Shown here: positions 25,593-33,399 of the stretch, one piece after another
How positions within the stretch are numbered: the stretch's first letter is position 1
How the letters are laid out: each line of letters starts with the position of its first letter
Assembly: GCF_001514115.1 (NCBI RefSeq)
Contig: NZ_KQ948456.1
Location: 279,018 to 343,017 of the forward strand
Direction: 5' to 3'
DNA: 64,000 nucleotides
From: Streptomyces olivochromogenes
Lineage (GTDB): Bacteria; Actinomycetota; Actinomycetes; Streptomycetales; Streptomycetaceae
Position numbers and translations under genes: made by a program
The notes under the pieces: model-generated
What the model was told of the DNA's origin: nothing
Databases searched by the model: none
Seen by the model: only the letters and a program-made list of their open reading frames with translations

Positions 25593-26411
25593 TTACGCCG
25601 ACGCCTTCGCGGCGGCAGTTTCGGCGGCCCCTGTGCGATCGGCTGGGGCGGCCGTGACTGCCTCGCGGTCGGGCGCGAGCGGGTCGGTCACCGTGCCGGT
25701 CTCTTCATCGAACAGCCCCTGCGCCAGCCTGGTCACCGCTGCGGCGACCGGCGGCGCCAGGTCGGCCACGGCGCGAAGACCGGACAGGACGTCGTCGGGT
25801 CGTACGGCAGGCGTCACGTGCCGAACAACCAGGCGCAGTATCGCACAGGGCTGGTCGGTCGGCCTATCAGCCTGCGGACTGTGCGCCTCGAGGCTCGCCA
25901 CGGCACCGCGGGCGTCGAAGGTGCGCATCCCGTTCTTGGTCCTGCGCTGGACTTCCACCGTGTCGGCCGACTTGAAGGCGTCGACCGCGCGCTCCGCGTC
26001 CTCGGGCGCCACGCCGTCGAGGCGCAGCTCCCACACGGACGCGGTGAGCCGGTCGGCGAGACCCGAGGTGCGGGCCTCGACCGCCTCGATGATGTCGAGC
26101 CCCACGGGCATCGACTCGTCGAGGAGCTCACGCAGCTTCTGAGGGTCACGCGTCTGGGTGAGCGCGATCTCCAGGTACTCCGCCTCGCTGCCTGTGCCGG
26201 TGGGTGCGGCATTGGCGTACGACACCTTCGGGTGCGGTGTGAACCCCGCCGAGTACGCCATCGGCACCTCGGCACGGCGCAGCGCACGCTCGAAGGCGCG
26301 CTGGAAGTCACGGTGGCTGGTGAACCGGAGGCGGCCGCGCTTGGTGTAGCGCAGTCGGATGCGCTGCACCGCGGGTGCGGGCGGCGGGCCTTCGGGCTGT
26401 CGCTTGCCCAG
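25593..26411 (-). CDS. Radical-SAM-linked protein (DUF2344, TIGR03936-like)
   Basis: The conserved N-terminus VQRIRLRYTKRGRLRFTSHR and AGFTPHPKVSYANAAPTG are hallmarks of the TIGR03936 family. Members normally adjoin or fuse to the TIGR03960 radical-SAM enzyme; here that enzyme is 13 kb away at 39693-41663. Their function is unknown. The conserved upstream peptide GKRQPEGPPPAPA is encoded in frame from a CTG at 26411, with AAGGA ten bases before it. I take CTG as a possible start; GTG at 26369 is the conventional alternative. Six bases separate the CTG from the stop of the upstream membrane protein gene. Confidence 0.85.
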   Translation of the reverse strand: MGKRQPEGPPPAPAVQRIRLRYTKRGRLRFTSHRDFQRAFERALRRAEVPMAYSAGFTPHPKVSYANAAPTGTGSEAEYLEIALTQTRDPQKLRELLDESMPVGLDIIEAVEARTSGLADRLTASVWELRLDGVAPEDAERAVDAFKSADTVEVQRRTKNGMRTFDARGAVASLEAHSPQADRPTDQPCAILRLVVRHVTPAVRPDDVLSGLRAVADLAPPVAAAVTRLAQGLFDEETGTVTDPLAPDREAVTAAPADRTGAAETAAAKASA

Positions 26412-26417
26412 TGTCGT

Positions 26418-27614
26418 TCAGTCCTTCGTGAGAGCGGTCGTACTGCTACCTAGAGTACGTGTACCGACGGCTCCCGGTTCCCGTTGGTGCTTCGCCAGGG
26501 GCACCCGCTCGGGCTCCGGGGGCGCACCGAAGAGCATGCGGCGGATGTCCGCGCGGGTCTGCCGTGCCGACTCGCGGGCGGTGGCCAGGGCCTGCCGTGT
26601 CACACGGCCCACGGCGCGCGCGGCCTCGGCGGCGGGCCGCAGGACCGTGTCCCGGACGACGTGTCCGACCGGCGTCAGCACGCTGCGGTACACCCAGCGC
26701 ACGGGCTCCACGAAGATCCACCGGAAGAGTCGTCCGAGGAACCGGCCGACGGCGAGCGACAGGTGTCCGGCCACCCGCCAGGCGTGTCCGAGCGCGTCCC
26801 CGACCTCCCGCGCGACGACGGCGAGGACCCGTCCGACCGGCACGAGCACCCAGCGCCACAGGGCGAGCGCGGGCAGCACGAGCAGGACGCGCAGGGTCCA
26901 GTAGAGCGCGGCACCGATCCCGGTGAAGATCATCCGTACGAGCCACCCGAGTCCGCGCGCCGCCCACGCGATCGCGTGTCCGACAGGGGTGAGGATCCAC
27001 TCGTACAACCACAGCGTCGGTACGACGATCAGATGGCGGACCAGCCAGGCCACGACCCGGTACACCCCGAGCGCGACCGCCCCGACCCCGATCCCCAGGC
27101 CCCTGAGCAGCCAGGCGACGGCCCGCCCGACGGGGGTCAGCACCCGGGCGTACACCCAGGCGAACCCGGCACCGATGCCACGGAGCACCCAGGCGAACCC
27201 GGCGCCGAGACCGCGGAGGGCCCACATGAGCCCGGCGCCGATGCCCCGCGCCACCCAGGCGATCGCGTGCCCGACCGGCGTGAGCACCGTCTCGTACATC
27301 CACACGGCGGGCACGACGAGCAGCACGTACCCGAGCCACGCCAGCGCCTTTCCGACCGGCACCACGGCGTACCGCCACAGCGTCACCCACGGCCAGACGA
27401 ACACCGCCCACGCCACCCACTGGAACACCCGCCCCACGGGGCGCAGCACGGTGTCCCGCAGAAACCTTCCGCCGACCACCAGGGCGTCCCACAGCATGCG
27501 CACCGGCACGACGAGCACGAGGACGACGATCCGCACGGGCAGGCGGATCGCGACCGTGAGGCACCCCTCGGCCGGTACTGCGGGTCGCTCAGCAGGCGAC
27601 TTTTCCAGATCCAT
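26418..27614 (-). CDS. Repeat-rich hydrophobic membrane protein
   Basis: The protein has 398 aa and is built from about seven copies of a motif resembling (T/A)VLTPVGHAIAWxARGxG, spaced 33-50 residues apart. Hydrophobic Leu/Val/Trp stretches lie between. The basic C-terminal tail includes RESARQTRADIRRMLFGAPP. The repeating unit suggests many re-entrant or amphipathic helices rather than a standard transporter. No known family is recognised. Its stop lies six bases before the CTG of the radical-SAM-linked gene, so they are probably translationally coupled. It is the last core-like gene before the accessory interval. Confidence 0.75.
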   Translation of the reverse strand: MDLEKSPAERPAVPAEGCLTVAIRLPVRIVVLVLVVPVRMLWDALVVGGRFLRDTVLRPVGRVFQWVAWAVFVWPWVTLWRYAVVPVGKALAWLGYVLLVVPAVWMYETVLTPVGHAIAWVARGIGAGLMWALRGLGAGFAWVLRGIGAGFAWVYARVLTPVGRAVAWLLRGLGIGVGAVALGVYRVVAWLVRHLIVVPTLWLYEWILTPVGHAIAWAARGLGWLVRMIFTGIGAALYWTLRVLLVLPALALWRWVLVPVGRVLAVVAREVGDALGHAWRVAGHLSLAVGRFLGRLFRWIFVEPVRWVYRSVLTPVGHVVRDTVLRPAAEAARAVGRVTRQALATARESARQTRADIRRMLFGAPPEPERVPLAKHQREPGAVGTRTLGSSTTALTKD

Positions 27615-28051
27615 ACCGACGTAGACGCATCAGGACACCATCTGGATGCACGCCCCTGAGGCCGGTTGCGCTTCCGTCGAAACTCCTGGCGGTCGCGCCG
27701 TCGCGCCCGGTCCACCGTGCGTGTGCCCCGCCGTTGCTCGCGCGCGGTTCCCGGATGCGGCCGACGGTCTTCGACCGCCCTGGGCCTGGTGGTGGTTCGG
27801 ATCAGGCATGGGCGTCGGATGCGCCGGCGGCCCCGGAGCGGAGGGCTCGACCCGCGGGGAACGGGTGAGCATGGCGGCCCGCTGCTCCCGTCGGCCGCGC
27901 GCCCAACTCCCGCTGGAAGGCGCTCCGGTCGGCGGTCAGTGCCTCATGTGTCTCCTTGTCCGCTTATGAAGGGACCCCTGCCGAGGGAACACCGAAAGCT
28001 CCATGCACACTTTGCCTGTCGCAGTCCCGCCTCCAAGAGGATGATCCACGC
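27615..28051. other. Intergenic stretch, no gene recognised
   Basis: Reading frames here (27646-27969 plus strand, 27630-27872 minus strand) are low-complexity and have no ribosome site or recognisable domain. It is the left boundary of the accessory interval and must hold promoters for the diverging membrane-protein and TerD genes. Confidence 0.5.
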
Positions 28052-28636
28052 ATGATTACGCTCACCAAAGAAGACGGCCCGGCGGATCTGGACGGAGTCA
28101 CCCATCTGTCCATCGGAGTGTCCTGGGATCCCACCGCGGGCAGCAGCGGTGGAGTGATGGGCGTACTCCGCCGCAAAACCGGCACCGACCTGGACCTGAT
28201 AGCCATCGCCATGCAGGGAACGGACCCGGTGCGGCTGGCGGGCCTCGACTCGCTCGACCCCATGGGCAACGGCTCCCTGGTCCACAGCGGTGACAACCAG
28301 ACCGGGCGTGGGGAGGGCGACGACGAGACGTTGACGGTCGAGTTCGCCCGCATACCGCCCAACATCACGGCGATCGTGTTCATCGCCGCCGCCTTCAAGA
28401 AGGGCAGCTCCTTCCAGAAGGCCCGCAACATCAGCTTCAAGGTGTACGACGCGACCGGCGGCACCACTCAGCAGGTCGCCGATATCTGGCCGAGCCTGCT
28501 CACGCAGGACAACGGGTGCGCCGTGGCCAAGGCCGTTCGGGTCGACGGCAGCTGGAAGCTCGAGGTCATCAATGTGACGGGGAAGATCAAGCAGGGTGAC
28601 GAGCACGCCCTGATGCGCTTCGCCGTCAGCAAGTAG
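28052..28636 (+). CDS. TerD family calcium-binding stress protein
   Basis: The protein has 194 aa with the TerD domain. GVSWDPTAG lies near the N-terminus, DLDLIAIAM in the first sheet, the Ca-binding loop HSGDNQTGRGEGDDETLTV near residue 85, and FIAAAFKKGSSFQKARN later. TerD proteins bind Ca2+ and accompany tellurite, oxidative and phage stress phenotypes; many exist per Streptomyces genome. Start ATG 28052 follows GAGGATG. The gene stands alone, convergent to the Nudix-like gene, with a shared terminator. Confidence 0.88.
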   Translation: MITLTKEDGPADLDGVTHLSIGVSWDPTAGSSGGVMGVLRRKTGTDLDLIAIAMQGTDPVRLAGLDSLDPMGNGSLVHSGDNQTGRGEGDDETLTVEFARIPPNITAIVFIAAAFKKGSSFQKARNISFKVYDATGGTTQQVADIWPSLLTQDNGCAVAKAVRVDGSWKLEVINVTGKIKQGDEHALMRFAVSK

Positions 28637-28678
28637 TCCGCCATCACCACGTAGTCCGCCGTCGGTACGTGGGACGAG

Positions 28679-28709
28679 GTTCCCGGGGTCCCCGTAGGAC
28701 CCTGGGAAC
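28679..28709. terminator. Bidirectional terminator hairpin
   Basis: gttcccggggtcc and ggaccctgggaac form a 13-bp stem with one mismatch and a 5-nt loop, between the convergent TerD and Nudix-like genes. Confidence 0.75.
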
Positions 28710-29839
28710 TACATACGCCGAACGGCCTGCGCCTCCGCCCTCTCGACGGGCGTGCGGCCGTAGACATGGACCAGGGCGAGATGGAACAGGGCGGGCGCAA
28801 GAGGGGCCCAGCGGTGGATCCGATCAGCGCGCAGCATGTACGTGACCACTGCCGCAGGGCGGAAAGGTACGTAATCGATGGTCTGATGCTCCCATCGGTC
28901 CGCGACCCCTCGGCTCATACGCGCTTGCAGGCCTTCTCGGGTCAAGTCCTTCAACCTGGCATAGAAGTGAGCGCTCCAGTGGCGCTTGTCGACGTCCAGC
29001 ACAAAGGCGAGCAACTCGATCGCGTACTCGTGGGGTTCGAGGGACAGCTCCTCCCGCATGCCGCGCCGGGCCACCGCATGCACGTCGGGGGCGTTCCTGC
29101 CGGACGAGTCGATGTGCCGTGACATGCCTTCGTTGACGGAGGAGTTCCAGACACCCGGGGCCATACGGACCCGGTCACTGCGCTGACTGACGACCAGCAG
29201 GTCGTCGGTGGTCACCACCGCCACATTCACGGCGAAGCTGCACTGCAGAAACGCGGGTGCCCGCAGCGGATCGTCCGGCGTGAGATACCGGGAACGAGGG
29301 GTTGTCCCGTCGGCCAGTCGGCGGTCGAGCTGCTGAGCGGCGAGAAAGGTGTAGTAGTCCGTCGGGCGAAGCCTCAGGTGGACCACGGGTCGCTCTTCGA
29401 GAGCGGTGCGCGAGACGTCGAACGACTCGACCGCGTAACGAGGACCGTTCCACAACGGAGTCCGCCCCTCCGCCCGCAGACGCTCGCTCTCCCCCTCGAT
29501 CTCGGCCCGCCAGCCGTCCATGTCCGAGGGCAGCTCGATCTCCGCGTCGAGCACGCGGACGTGGACCGCTTCGGCGGGTATGGACGACTCGCCGTCCCCT
29601 TCGACGATCAGGGCGGACGTATGCAGAGGGCCCAGGGAGAAGCTCCTCCACGCGGGACCGGACTCCTCCCGCTGCCTCAGGCCGCGCACCGCGCGGGTGG
29701 AGCGAGTACGCAGCCGGAACCAGCCGTCCTGCAACGGCTGCTGGAACAGCACCGCACACAGCATCCCGAGTACGGCGCCCACGACTCCGTTGGCCACATC
29801 GATCCCGCCCATGCCAGGCAGCGTAGGCAAGTCGATCAC
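28709..29839 (-). CDS. Nudix-like protein with N-terminal membrane helix
   Basis: The protein has 376 aa. A hydrophobic helix (GVVGAVLGMLCAVLFQQPL) at the N-terminus is followed by a 150-residue region of unknown fold. A C-terminal domain resembles Nudix: AVNVAVVTTDDLLVVSQRSD, then NEGM and a degenerate Nudix box VARRGMREELSLEPHEY in which the first RE is RR. DVDKRHWSAHFYARL follows. Such proteins often sense or hydrolyse nucleotide-linked metabolites. The substitution leaves catalysis doubtful. The start is GTG 29839 or ATG 29815; neither has a clear ribosome site. The gene lies downstream of the permease-phosphatase fusion on the same strand. Confidence 0.5.
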   Translation of the reverse strand: MIDLPTLPGMGGIDVANGVVGAVLGMLCAVLFQQPLQDGWFRLRTRSTRAVRGLRQREESGPAWRSFSLGPLHTSALIVEGDGESSIPAEAVHVRVLDAEIELPSDMDGWRAEIEGESERLRAEGRTPLWNGPRYAVESFDVSRTALEERPVVHLRLRPTDYYTFLAAQQLDRRLADGTTPRSRYLTPDDPLRAPAFLQCSFAVNVAVVTTDDLLVVSQRSDRVRMAPGVWNSSVNEGMSRHIDSSGRNAPDVHAVARRGMREELSLEPHEYAIELLAFVLDVDKRHWSAHFYARLKDLTREGLQARMSRGVADRWEHQTIDYVPFRPAAVVTYMLRADRIHRWAPLAPALFHLALVHVYGRTPVERAEAQAVRRM

Positions 29840-29942
29840 GCCACGCGCGATCTTGCCCTTTCCGTTACGGCCGACTCGGATCGGCGTGGCAGCCTCTGGG
29901 ACCGACAGGCACCGGTTCAGCCGGTTCGGACCTCGGAGGGTG

Positions 29943-32579
29943 CTACTGGCCGTCCGTCGGCGGCAGGTCCTGCTCGGTCCAGATCGTCTTGCCGGTGGGT
30001 GTGTAGCGCGTGCCCCAGTGGTGGGTCATCTGGGCGATGATGAACAGACCCCGGCCTCCCTCGTCGTCGTTCGCGGCGTGCCGCAGATTGGGCGTGGTGT
30101 GGCCGGTGTCGGAGACTTCGCAGATCAGGGTCCGGTCGCGGATCAGGCGTACCTGGATCGGGCCGCCGACGTAGCGGATGACGTTGGTGACCAGTTCGCT
30201 GACGATGAGCTCGCTGGCGAACGTCAGGTCGTCCAGCCCCCAGTCGCGGAGCTGCTTGCCGACGGCGGTGCGGATGGTGGCCACCGCCGCCGGGTCCGGG
30301 GGCAGCTCCCACTGGGTGAACTGGTTCCGGTCGAGCAGGCGGGTGCGGACGACGAGCAGCGTGGCGTCCTCGTCCACGGCCCCGGGCAGCAAGGTGGCCA
30401 CCGCCCGGTCGCACAGCTCTTCCAGGGACGCTCGGCAGTCGGCGAGGATCTGGGACAGCTGCGCGAGTCCGGCGGCACGGCTGTCGGCCGCCTGGAGGAG
30501 CCCGCCCGTGAAGAGGGCGACGAGACTGCCCGGCGGGAGCTCCAGTTCCGTGCTCTGGTACGGCAGGCCGCCGATGCCCAGCGGCGGTCCGGGGGGCAGC
30601 TCCGGATGGTCGACGACACCCGTGTGCGGCTCGACGACCACCAGTACCGACTCCCCGGCCCGCGCCAGACTGCACTTCCCCGAGCCGGGGTCGTACACCG
30701 CGTACAGGCAGGTCACGCCCAGGGCCTCGTCGGCCTTCGGCCTCAGGTGGCCCGGGCCTTGGCCGGCTCCGCGCTCGTGCGCGGTCTGCTCGACCAGGTC
30801 GTCCAGGCGGGACAGGAGCTCGTCCGGGCTCAGGTCCAGTCGGGCCAGCACGCGCACACCCGTGCGCAAGCGGCCCATGGTGGCCGCGGCGCGCAGGCCG
30901 TGACCGAGCACGTCCCCGACGACCAGGCCGACCCGGGTGCCCGACAGGGGGATGACGTCGTACCAGTCGCCGCCCACCCCGGACCCGCTGTCGGCCGGCA
31001 GGTAGCGGCTCGCCGCGTCAACGGCGGCGTGCGGCGGCAGGCGGCCCGGCAACAGGCTCCGCTGGAGTTTGAGGGCCACGGCATGGCCACGGGTGACCAG
31101 CGGCATCAGCAGGAGACCGAGCAGCAGGGCGCCCAGGCCCAGGACGGTGACCCCGCCCGTCCTCCCGATCAGCGGCAGGTCGACGCTGGTCATGCCGTAT
31201 CCGGGGTCCGCGTAGACGACGAAGGCGGCGTAGAGGAACAACAGGAGCATGATCAGCCCGCCGAGCCCGGGCAACACACCCTTGAAGACCAGGTCTCTGG
31301 GGCTGCGGGTGAGGACCTTGCGGTGATACCAGACGCAGGCGAAGCCGGTCAGTCCGTACTGGAACGCGATCGCGAGACCGACCGCGTCGATCGAGTCGGC
31401 CAGGACGTTATGGCTGAACGACACCAGCAGGATCAGCACGGCGATCGACACCACGCCCATGCCGACGGTTCCCCAGGTCGGGGTGAGGAACCTGCGGTGG
31501 ACCCGGGCGAACCGGGCGGGGACGGCCTTGTGGACCGCCATGGAGAAGACGGTCCTGGCCAGGGGCAGGATGGTGGTCTCCGCGGAGGCCAGCGCCGAAG
31601 TCAGCACCATCAGGATCAGCAGTCTCGACAGGAGCAGCCCCGTGTCGTCGCTCCCGAACACGGCCATGCCCAGTCCGGAGAACACGTCGTTCGCGTTGTG
31701 CGTGTTGCCGAGCCCGATGCCCGAGGTGCCGACTCCCGCGAACGCCTGCGCCGAAGTGGACACCAGCCCGTACATGATCACGAGCAGCACGGTGGACATG
31801 ACCGCGGCGCGCCCGGGGACGCACCTGCTGTCGACGGTTTCCTCGTTGACCGCGAACGAGGTGTCCCAGCCCCAGTAGATGAAGACCCCCGCGAGGATGC
31901 CCGAGGTCAGCGCCGTTGCCGAGGGCACCGCGAACGGGTTGAACCAGGAGGCGGAAACGGGGATCGCCGTCGGGGGAGGGTCGGTGTAGACCCTGACCAG
32001 CGCCGCGACGGCGAACAGGATCAGCATCATCACCTCCAGGTACAGCAGCCAGCGCTGGACGGCCGCCGAGAGCTCGATGCCGACGTAGCAGATCGCGGTG
32101 AGCACGGCGATCCAGGCGATGCCCGCCACGGTGGTCCACAGCCGGTTCTCCGCCAGTCCGTCCAGGCCCACCAGCCGGAAGCCGTAGGCGGCGGCGATCT
32201 CGGCGAGGCTCGCCATGACGATGATGTTGGCGACGATGAGGCCCCAGCCGCCCATCCATCCGGTGCGCGGTCCGAAGGCGCGGGTGGCCCAGGTGAAGGT
32301 GGTCCCGCAGTCGGCGTTGCTCGCGTTCAGCTCCCGGTAGGCGTACGCGACCAGCAGCATCGGAATGAACGCCAGCATGGTGACGATCGGGGCCTGCAGT
32401 CCGACCCCGGCCACGATGAGGCCCAGCGTGGCGGCCAGGCTGAACGCCGGGCCGGTCGAGGCCAGGCCCATGGCCACCGAGGAGAACATGCCCAGGGCGT
32501 CGTTCTTGAGCCCTTTCCGGCCGGACCCCGTCCCGGGAGCAGGGCGGCCGGCAGACTCGGCGCCGCCAAAGTGCCTCAC
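29943..32579 (-). CDS. Amino-acid permease / SpoIIE-type PP2C phosphatase / HATPase fusion
   Basis: The 878-aa single chain holds three modules. Residues about 25-500 are an APC-superfamily permease (LGMFSSVAMGLASTGPAFSL, roughly 12 helices). Residues about 505-745 are a SpoIIE/RsbU phosphatase entered through the classic LQRSLLPGRLP linker, with GGDWYD (536-541) and VGDVLGHG (554-561). Residues about 765-870 are an RsbW-like HATPase with N-box ELVTNVIRY, SDTG and GGRGLF. The usual YTDGL Asp is Gly (FTGGL, 690-694). GTG 32579 is chosen because the longer frame reads through a tandem repeat. Inference: a transporter-like sensor controlling an anti-anti-sigma switch. Confidence 0.88.
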   Translation of the reverse strand: MRHFGGAESAGRPAPGTGSGRKGLKNDALGMFSSVAMGLASTGPAFSLAATLGLIVAGVGLQAPIVTMLAFIPMLLVAYAYRELNASNADCGTTFTWATRAFGPRTGWMGGWGLIVANIIVMASLAEIAAAYGFRLVGLDGLAENRLWTTVAGIAWIAVLTAICYVGIELSAAVQRWLLYLEVMMLILFAVAALVRVYTDPPPTAIPVSASWFNPFAVPSATALTSGILAGVFIYWGWDTSFAVNEETVDSRCVPGRAAVMSTVLLVIMYGLVSTSAQAFAGVGTSGIGLGNTHNANDVFSGLGMAVFGSDDTGLLLSRLLILMVLTSALASAETTILPLARTVFSMAVHKAVPARFARVHRRFLTPTWGTVGMGVVSIAVLILLVSFSHNVLADSIDAVGLAIAFQYGLTGFACVWYHRKVLTRSPRDLVFKGVLPGLGGLIMLLLFLYAAFVVYADPGYGMTSVDLPLIGRTGGVTVLGLGALLLGLLLMPLVTRGHAVALKLQRSLLPGRLPPHAAVDAASRYLPADSGSGVGGDWYDVIPLSGTRVGLVVGDVLGHGLRAAATMGRLRTGVRVLARLDLSPDELLSRLDDLVEQTAHERGAGQGPGHLRPKADEALGVTCLYAVYDPGSGKCSLARAGESVLVVVEPHTGVVDHPELPPGPPLGIGGLPYQSTELELPPGSLVALFTGGLLQAADSRAAGLAQLSQILADCRASLEELCDRAVATLLPGAVDEDATLLVVRTRLLDRNQFTQWELPPDPAAVATIRTAVGKQLRDWGLDDLTFASELIVSELVTNVIRYVGGPIQVRLIRDRTLICEVSDTGHTTPNLRHAANDDEGGRGLFIIAQMTHHWGTRYTPTGKTIWTEQDLPPTDGQ

Positions 32580-32670
32580 ACTTGATTCCAACGCCGGGCC
32601 ACTCCCCTCCGCAACAGCGCAGGGGCAGCAGAAAGGCCCGAACCGGACTCGGACCCACTCCACCAGTGAG

Positions 32671-32802
32671 TGGAAGTCCACCGCTGAGCGGATGTCCGAG
32701 GCACCGCTGAACGGATGTCCCAGGCACCACTGGGCGGATGTCCAGGCACCGCTGAACGGATGTCCCAGGCACCTCTGGGCGGATGTCCCAGGCACCTCTG
32801 GG
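32671..32802. repeat. Tandem 23-bp repeat, five copies plus a degenerate one
   Basis: The unit is cggatgtcccaggcaccnct plus three bases. Copies start at 32689, 32712, 32735, 32757 (one base short) and 32780. A decayed copy lies at 32671. It sits between arsC and the fusion gene, within the region from which the fusion gene must be transcribed. Confidence 0.85.
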
Positions 32803-32809
32803 CGCCGCT

Positions 32810-32837
32810 AGGGACTCGATCGGCTGATCGAGTCCCT
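32810..32837. terminator. Hairpin between arsC and the fusion gene
   Basis: A perfect 12-bp stem (agggactcgatc) with loop ggct lies about 95 bases past the arsC stop. Probable arsR-aqpS-arsC terminator. Confidence 0.75.
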
Positions 32838-32855
32838 CGGATACTGCTGTCCATT

Positions 32856-32905
32856 ACTGGTGTCCGTCTGGAGACATGGGACTGGTGTCCGTCTGGGGAC
32901 ACGGG
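32856..32905. repeat. Direct repeat, two 25-bp copies
   Basis: actggtgtccgtctggagac then atggg is followed directly by a copy differing at two positions, immediately 3' of arsC. Confidence 0.8.
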
Positions 32906-32931
32906 CCGCACCGGACTGTGCGGCGAGTGGA

Positions 32932-33342
32932 TCAACCCGCCAGGTCCGCCAGCAAGCCACGGATGCGCTGTTCGATCTCGTCGCGGATCGGCCGAACCGC
33001 GACGACGCCCTGCCCGGCGGGGTCGTCGAGCTGCCAGTCGAGATACCGCTTGCCGGGGAAGACCGGGCAGGTGTCGCCGCACCCCATGGTGATCACGACG
33101 TCGGTTGCCTGCACCGCTTCCACGGTCAGCACCTTCGGAGTCTCGGCGGAGATGTCGATGCCGACTTCCTTCATCGCGTCGACGACCGCCGGGTTGACCG
33201 TGTCGGCGGGAGTGGAGCCCGCCGAGCGGACTTCGACGCGGTCGCCCGCGAGGTGGGTGAGGAAGGCGGCGGCCATCTGGGACCGCCCGGCGTTGTGGAC
33301 GCAGACGAACAGTACGGACGGACGCGGGGTGGCGGTGCTCAC
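32932..33342 (-). CDS. arsC: Arsenate reductase (low-molecular-weight phosphatase type)
   Basis: ArsC reduces arsenate to arsenite. The catalytic P-loop is CVHNAGRSQM near residue 14, with the later MGCGDTCPVFPGKRYLDW holding two more Cys in the positions used by thiol-coupled members. In actinobacteria the donor may be mycothiol or thioredoxin; this cannot be told from sequence alone. GTG 33342 follows GGAAAG. It is the third gene of arsR-aqpS-arsC. Confidence 0.92.
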   Translation of the reverse strand: MSTATPRPSVLFVCVHNAGRSQMAAAFLTHLAGDRVEVRSAGSTPADTVNPAVVDAMKEVGIDISAETPKVLTVEAVQATDVVITMGCGDTCPVFPGKRYLDWQLDDPAGQGVVAVRPIRDEIEQRIRGLLADLAG

Positions 33343-33399
33343 GGCAGGTGTCTTTCCGGGAACGGGGAGGAGGGGAAGGGCGAGGGGGAGGAGTCGGGC

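Noticed and set aside
21147..26453. 1768-residue plus-strand frame
   Set aside because: Shadow of the RNase E/G gene. The complementary strand has the catalytic motifs.
27646..27969. 107-aa plus-strand frame in the gap before terD
   Set aside because: No ribosome site, no domain, composition like non-coding GC-rich DNA.
29520..32585. 1021-residue plus-strand frame
   Set aside because: Antisense to the permease-phosphatase-HATPase fusion; composition only (Gln/Gly/Arg/Val), no motifs.
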